A DNA stretch of 10,289 nucleotides from Acidobacteriota bacterium. GTDB taxonomy: Bacteria; Acidobacteriota; Polarisedimenticolia; J045. Made by a program: the position numbers and the translations under genes. The notes under the pieces were generated by a model. It had not been told where the DNA came from. It did no database searches and worked only from the letters and a program-made list of their open reading frames with translations. The stretch is taken from contig CP070706.1 of the NCBI GenBank assembly GCA_020350085.1, forward strand, positions 1,459,652-1,469,940, read 5' to 3'. Shown one piece after another: positions 6,931 to 10,289 of this stretch (the stretch's first letter is position 1; every line of letters starts with the position of its first letter).

Positions 6931-7860
6931 TCAACTCGTCCCGCGGGTGCGGAGCTTGTGAGCCAGCCAGCGCCGCTCGAGCCGCGCGCGCTGGCGGCGG
7001 CCGAGCTGCAGCGGGCCGCGGGTCTCGAGCAGATGATCGAGCAGGCGATGGACCGGCACGAACCAGCCGTTGAGCCTCGAGAGGCGCGTCATCAGCTCGC
7101 GGAAACTCCGATCGAGCCCCTCGGGCCCGCAGAAGCCGGCCGCGAAGTGGGTGTACATGATGCAGGCGCCGCCGGCGGCGGCGAGCCGGTCCTGATTGGC
7201 CTCGGAGAGCATGGCGTTGAACGAGCGCACCTCCGGCCCCTCGGAGGACGCGAACCAGTAGCGAACGTGTGGGCGCGTGGGATCGTGATACGGCATCGGC
7301 GGGCAGGCCGCGAGCGTGTCGATCTGGCCGAAGACGAAGTTGCGGACGTACTTGACCCGCTCGCGGCAGATGTCGCCCCAAAAAAGCGGGCTGCTTTCGA
7401 CGTGGCCTTCGAACTGGCCTTTTCGACGACCTCGCAGCAGCACGTCGTAGACCAAGCGCTGCATGCCGCTCAGGCGCGCGCTGCCCCAGTAGATCGACTC
7501 CCGGCAGCCGGCGTGGTTGGCCAGCGTGTAGGGGTCGTGGCCGAACAGCTCGCGGAACCGATCGAGCCCGAAGATCGTCTGCTCGCGGCTCGAGGTGTGA
7601 TACGCGACGTTGTGCAGGCCGATCTCGAAGCCGCGTGCTTGCAGCTCACGCACCCACGCGAGGTAGTCCTCGTCCTCGCAGGTCGCCCCGCCGATGCGTG
7701 GTCTCCCCTCGCCGCGGAGCGGCCAGACCGATTTCGTCGTCAAGAAGCCGAGCTCGCTCAGCAGTGCGTAGACGGGCCCGACGTTCTCGAGCGTGGCGAG
7801 ATCCGTATCGTCGAAAATCGAGAAGGCGAAGTCCTTCCCCTCGGGCCACAGCGCGCTCAC
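6931..7860 (-). CDS. polysaccharide deacetylase-like protein (NodB fold)
   Basis: A 309-residue protein without a clear signal peptide. The NodB signature is partly recognisable: FSIFDD (13-18) gives the Asp pair of motif 1, HNVAYH (83-88) supplies two histidines where family members have the HxxxH-type metal pair, and MYTHFA (235-240) resembles the late motif with a conserved His (H238). The first His pair is spaced one residue wider than usual. The family removes N- or O-acetyl groups from polysaccharides or sugar lipids with a divalent metal. The C-terminus is very basic (RRQRARLERRW, 288-298). Translation begins at GTG (7860); an in-frame TAG four codons upstream (7872-7870) excludes a longer start. 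No convincing ribosome site is seen, and a possible promoter lies so close that the mRNA may be leaderless. It is the first gene of the acylation run; the next gene starts 7 bp after its stop. Confidence 0.75.
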   Translation of the reverse strand: MSALWPEGKDFAFSIFDDTDLATLENVGPVYALLSELGFLTTKSVWPLRGEGRPRIGGATCEDEDYLAWVRELQARGFEIGLHNVAYHTSSREQTIFGLDRFRELFGHDPYTLANHAGCRESIYWGSARLSGMQRLVYDVLLRGRRKGQFEGHVESSPLFWGDICRERVKYVRNFVFGQIDTLAACPPMPYHDPTRPHVRYWFASSEGPEVRSFNAMLSEANQDRLAAAGGACIMYTHFAAGFCGPEGLDRSFRELMTRLSRLNGWFVPVHRLLDHLLETRGPLQLGRRQRARLERRWLAHKLRTRGTS

Positions 7861-7866
7861 CGGCGT

Positions 7867-7895
7867 GTTCTACCGCACCCCACCGCGTCGCACAA
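7867..7895 (-). promoter_or_regulatory. possible promoter giving a leaderless deacetylase transcript
   Basis: On the minus strand TTGTGC (7895-7890) is separated by 17 bp from TAGAAC (7872-7867), which matches four of six -10 consensus positions. The -35 match is weak (three of six). The GTG start codon lies only six bases beyond the -10 element, so transcription from here would begin at or very near the start codon. This agrees with the lack of a ribosome site. Confidence 0.35.
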
Positions 7896-7899
7896 CGGC

Positions 7900-7991
7900 T
7901 GTGGCGACAACGCTTGCGTTGTCAGACTCGCGCGCAGCGCGAGCCATCCGGCGCTGCGCGCCGGTCTGACAGGGCGAGCGCCGTCGCCACA
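7900..7991. repeat. 92-bp imperfect palindrome with nested hairpins
   Basis: The two halves pair around a centre near 7945. The outer arms are TGTGGCGAC (7900-7908) with GTCGCCACA (7983-7991). Next come CGCT (7911-7914) with AGCG (7977-7980), then TGTCAGAC (7920-7927) with GTCTGACA (7964-7971). The inner arms are GCGCGCAGCGC (7930-7940) with its complement (7951-7961). The same DNA can instead form three small hairpins: GACAACGC with GCGTTGTC around TT (7906-7923), CTCGCGC with GCGCGAG (7928-7944), and CCGGCGC with GCGCCGG (7948-7964). It lies just after the propeller gene on the minus strand and could act as its terminator, but no T-run follows. A REP- or MITE-like repeat is an alternative. 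Confidence 0.85.
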
Positions 7992-8014
7992 CGGGTAGAC
8001 CAAACCGGAAATCG

Positions 8015-9817
8015 TCAGTTACAGGCGGTGATCTCGGAGTCGCGCTTGGCCGTGCCCCAGGTGCCGCGCACCGCGCCCTCGCGCCCGCGGACGAGATAGT
8101 AGAATCCCGCACCGTTGGCCGGCTCGTCGAGATCAGTGACCGTGCTCGCCACCTGATCGCACGAGAGCACGCCTGCACCGGAGAAATTGCCACTCGAGCG
8201 CAGCGACGACACGTCCCCGCGCGTGATGTCGTAGCTCGACGACGACGCGTTCCAGGCCAGCTCGGTCTTGCTGTTCCAGAGCACGCCGGAAACCTCGACC
8301 GGCTCGCCCGAAGACTTCGTGAAGTACGGCACCGAGGGCAGGAACTGACTGAGCTGGAAGCGCGAGAAGGCGACGAGCGTCGCGTCGCTGGCCGTCCGCG
8401 TGATGACGGGGAACCACTCGTTGAAGTCGCTCTGCGCCGGGGTGACCGGCTGGCGCTGCGTGTAGCTGGCGCCGCTGTCGGTCGATCGCGAGTAGTACAC
8501 GTGCCGGCCGTCTTGCACGCCGTCGCGCAGCACGTACAGCGAGTTGCCGTTCGAGAGCGTCGTGAGATCCCACTGCTCGCTGCCGGGAATCAAGTCGAAG
8601 TTGGCATTGAGAATGTTTTGCGTCAGCACGACGTCGGTGTTGAACGACACGCCGTTGTTGAGGCTGCGATCGGCGTAGAAGTCGAAGTAGCTGATGTTCG
8701 TGCCGCCCGCATCCCCGTCGCGCTCGACCCAGCCGGTGAATAGCTCCCCGGCCGAGCCTTCCTCGATCAGCATCGGAAACACGAGCCTGACGCCCGAGCC
8801 GTCCGAGTCACGCACCTGCACGGCCGAGCCCCAGGTGATGCCGCGATTGGTGCTCGTCGACAGCGCCGTGAAGGTGACCACTTGCTCGTCGGCGTAGACG
8901 AGGTGCACGTGTTCGTCCGAAGGGGCGATCGTGATCTCCGGGATGCACGAACCGTCGCCTCGGATGTCGGTCGCCGCCTCGAATGTGGCGCCGCCGTCCG
9001 TGCTGCGACGCATGCGGATCCGGCCCAGGTTGTCCGGAAAGCAGGTCGGGGTTTCCCAGACGACGTAGGCGTAGCCCCCCAACGCGGCCACGGCGTTGAA
9101 GCCGGCCGTCGAGCCCGCTCCGGCGATCGAGATCGTGCTGAACGACGAACCGCCGTCGAGGCTCTTACGGAGCACCACGGCACCGGCCGACGTGTCGTAG
9201 CTGATGAAGATCCGCCCCGAATCGTCGATCGCCATGTCGGCATAGGTGAACCAGAAGACGTTGTCGTGCCCGTTGACCTTGACCGGCGACGACCAGCTCG
9301 AGCCGCCGTCGCTGCTCTCCGTCAACCAGAGATTGCGAGGCGCACCGGTGCTGAGATCGGCCGTGCCGAGCAAGATGTGAATCGTGCCATCGGGAGCGAC
9401 GCCGATATCGAGCGGGAAATGCTCGAACGAGGAGGCCGAGTCTGGCTCCGGCAAGCGCACCTCGGCGCCGAACGTCAGCGGACCGCCGGAATCGAAGCTG
9501 TCGCAAGCCGTTCCGAGTCCGTCGCCGTCCCCGTCGGCTTGATCGCTGTTGCTCGTGAACGGACAGTTGTCGACGGCATCTTCCACGCCGTCGCTGTCGA
9601 CGTCGGCGTCGATACCCGGAGCGAACGCCGAGGGCGATGGGCTCTGCAGCGCGGCGATCCGCTCGGAGAGCGCTTTTTGGATCGTCGAGCGGTGGCCGCG
9701 CGGCGCCTGGACCGGCGAGAACTCAGCAGCCACAGCAAGGCTCAGCGGCGCCAGCACGCCAAGCGCGACGAGCAGAAGGATCATCCACCAGGGGCGAACG
9801 AGTCGCAGCCGAGCCAT
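8015..9817 (-). CDS. secreted sialidase-like six-repeat beta-propeller protein with TSP3-like calcium segment
   Basis: A 600-residue secreted protein. The signal peptide covers residues 1-31 (AVAA/EF). Residues 69-106 form an Asp-rich segment with DVDSDGVEDAVDNCP and DGDGDG, like thrombospondin type 3 calcium repeats. Six Asp-box (BNR) motifs follow, near 168-175, 219-226, 272-279, 322-329, 385-392 and 445-452 (for example SSDGGSSW and STDGGATF), as in sialidase-fold propellers. I do not see the FRIP motif or arginine triad expected of an active sialidase, so binding or scaffolding is more likely. A C-terminal domain (about 507-600) has YDITRGD, GFYYLVRG and a final Cys; I associate this tail with large secreted proteins of Acidobacteriota-like bacteria. 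The ATG at 9817 has GGAGA five bases upstream and opens the signal peptide, so the longer open frame to 10063 is rejected. It appears monocistronic, with the palindrome downstream. Confidence 0.88.
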   Translation of the reverse strand: MARLRLVRPWWMILLLVALGVLAPLSLAVAAEFSPVQAPRGHRSTIQKALSERIAALQSPSPSAFAPGIDADVDSDGVEDAVDNCPFTSNSDQADGDGDGLGTACDSFDSGGPLTFGAEVRLPEPDSASSFEHFPLDIGVAPDGTIHILLGTADLSTGAPRNLWLTESSDGGSSWSSPVKVNGHDNVFWFTYADMAIDDSGRIFISYDTSAGAVVLRKSLDGGSSFSTISIAGAGSTAGFNAVAALGGYAYVVWETPTCFPDNLGRIRMRRSTDGGATFEAATDIRGDGSCIPEITIAPSDEHVHLVYADEQVVTFTALSTSTNRGITWGSAVQVRDSDGSGVRLVFPMLIEEGSAGELFTGWVERDGDAGGTNISYFDFYADRSLNNGVSFNTDVVLTQNILNANFDLIPGSEQWDLTTLSNGNSLYVLRDGVQDGRHVYYSRSTDSGASYTQRQPVTPAQSDFNEWFPVITRTASDATLVAFSRFQLSQFLPSVPYFTKSSGEPVEVSGVLWNSKTELAWNASSSSYDITRGDVSSLRSSGNFSGAGVLSCDQVASTVTDLDEPANGAGFYYLVRGREGAVRGTWGTAKRDSEITACN

Positions 9818-9822
9818 CGAAA

Positions 9823-9827
9823 TCTCC
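9823..9827 (-). promoter_or_regulatory. ribosome binding site fixing the propeller protein start
   Basis: GGAGA on the minus strand, five bases before the ATG at 9817. The methionine it selects begins a textbook signal peptide, whereas the 82-codon upstream extension has none. Confidence 0.6.
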
Positions 9828-9906
9828 GTGCCCCGAGGTACACGAACATCGTGGTGCTCGAGCGGACGGGCTCGAAAGCGCTTCCGACGCACGCGGGGCC
9901 TACCTA

Positions 9907-9935
9907 TAGATACGAGCGGCGCGACCCAGCAGCAA
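9907..9935 (-). promoter_or_regulatory. weak candidate promoter for the propeller gene
   Basis: On the minus strand TTGCTG (9935-9930) and TATCTA (9912-9907) are spaced by 17 bp; each matches about three of six consensus positions. The surrounding AT-rich stretch (about 9901-9912) stands out in this GC-rich region. The 202-bp gap 9818-10019 holds no other feature I can support: no clear terminator for the upstream gene, although a run of five T occurs on the minus strand near 9958-9962. Confidence 0.3.
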
Positions 9936-10019
9936 CGACGGAAAGTGTATGCCGCGAAAAACCCTCCAGCCACAAGAATCGGGCCCACCCCTCCGCGTCC
10001 TTGCCGCAAGCGGGTCGGC

Positions 10020-10289
10020 TCAACGCTTCGCGAGGGTGCGACGAAGCAACAGCAGCAGCACACCGGCGACCAGCGCCAGCGCGGCCAGCAGCAGCCAGCG
10101 GGAGACCCGCTCGAGCCGGTCGGCGGGCGAGGGCTGCTCCCGGCCCACGCGCGCCACGTGCGTCACCCGCGTGATCAGCGACGGACCGAGGCTCGCCAGC
10201 TCGGGAAAGCTGGCTAACGTGTTCGGAAACCCCGCTTCGAGCGCGACCGGCTCCTGCTCGGGCCAGACGAAGACGAAGCCCTGCTCCGG
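10020..10289 (-). CDS. C-terminal end of an unidentified membrane-anchored protein
   Basis: The last 89 residues of a gene that enters from the right edge; the stop is TGA at 10022-10020. I do not recognise the family. What is visible is a soluble stretch of about 64 residues, then one strong membrane segment (about WLLLAALALVAGVLLLLL, 65-82), then a short basic tail RRTLAKR. The positive tail suggests the C-terminus is cytoplasmic and the preceding domain faces the periplasm or outside. Codon bias fits the neighbours: G or C dominates the third position throughout, which supports that this frame is really coded. It could be a C-terminal anchor of a surface or periplasmic protein, or the last helix of a larger membrane protein; the window does not decide this. 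Confidence 0.7.
   Translation of the reverse strand, partial: PEQGFVFVWPEQEPVALEAGFPNTLASFPELASLGPSLITRVTHVARVGREQPSPADRLERVSRWLLLAALALVAGVLLLLLRRTLAKR

Noticed and set aside
5778..7073. Long plus-strand open frame of 431 residues across the GNAT-like gene
   Set aside because: Low-complexity, charged composition typical of antisense to a GC-rich gene; it crosses the boundary of two opposite-strand genes.
3439..7860. Exosortase (XrtA/PEP-CTERM) associated polysaccharide cluster
   Set aside because: The deacetylase and acyl ligase types are reminiscent of that context, but no exosortase, glycosyltransferase or PEP-CTERM protein is in the window.
7900..7991. Integron attC site
   Set aside because: The large palindromic shape is suggestive, but the terminal GTTRRRY and RYYYAAC core sites are not present and there is no integrase or cassette structure.
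8015..9817. Active sialidase
   Set aside because: Asp boxes alone mark the fold; the FRIP motif and arginine triad expected of the enzyme were not seen.
9818..10063. 82-codon N-terminal extension of the propeller protein
   Set aside because: It starts in a run of Cys codons, is Arg-rich without domain features, and precedes a methionine with a good ribosome site and a clean signal peptide.

Overview
The window is GC-rich bacterial DNA in which every supported gene lies on the minus strand, so transcription runs from high to low coordinates. The secreted proteins suggest a Gram-negative organism with a periplasm: a Tat substrate, a di-heme c-type peroxidase, and a large exported propeller protein ending in a tail domain I associate with uncultured Acidobacteriota, Myxococcota or Desulfobacterota-like genomes. 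I cannot name the organism from sequence alone. I see no mobile element, CRISPR array, tRNA or rRNA.

Layout, in order of transcription (right to left). (1) 10289-10020: the C-terminal end of an unidentified protein with one membrane segment. (2) 9817-8015: a secreted 600-residue protein with a thrombospondin-type-3-like calcium segment, a sialidase-like propeller with six Asp-box repeats, and a C-terminal 'FYYLVRG' domain. (3) 8014-7861: an intergenic region with a 92-bp imperfect palindrome (7900-7991), followed by a possible promoter that would make the next gene leaderless. (4) 7860-3439: a tight five-gene run. It encodes a NodB-like polysaccharide deacetylase, a large GNAT-like acyltransferase, an acyl carrier protein, an AMP-forming acyl ligase and a FabG-type ketoreductase; the last two overlap by ATGA. 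(5) 3399-1978: an exported M64-family zinc metallopeptidase, 39 bp behind the reductase and perhaps co-transcribed. (6) 1977-1761: a regulatory region with four 10-bp tandem repeats beside a perfect TTGACA -35 box. (7) 1760-618: a di-heme cytochrome c peroxidase/MauG-family protein. (8) 606 to the left edge: a Tat-exported calcineurin-like metallophosphoesterase, cut by the window, 11 bp behind the peroxidase.

The most interesting unit is the five-gene run. My reading is that the ligase activates a carboxylic acid and loads it on the dedicated carrier protein. The reductase would set a 3-hydroxy group, and the GNAT-like protein would move the acyl group to an acceptor, perhaps an amino sugar exposed by the deacetylase. 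This would be a small surface-glycan or glycolipid acylation pathway, similar in logic to D-alanylation by DltA/DltC but with different transferase and tailoring enzymes. The enzyme families are visible in the sequence. The pathway, its substrate and its acceptor are inference.
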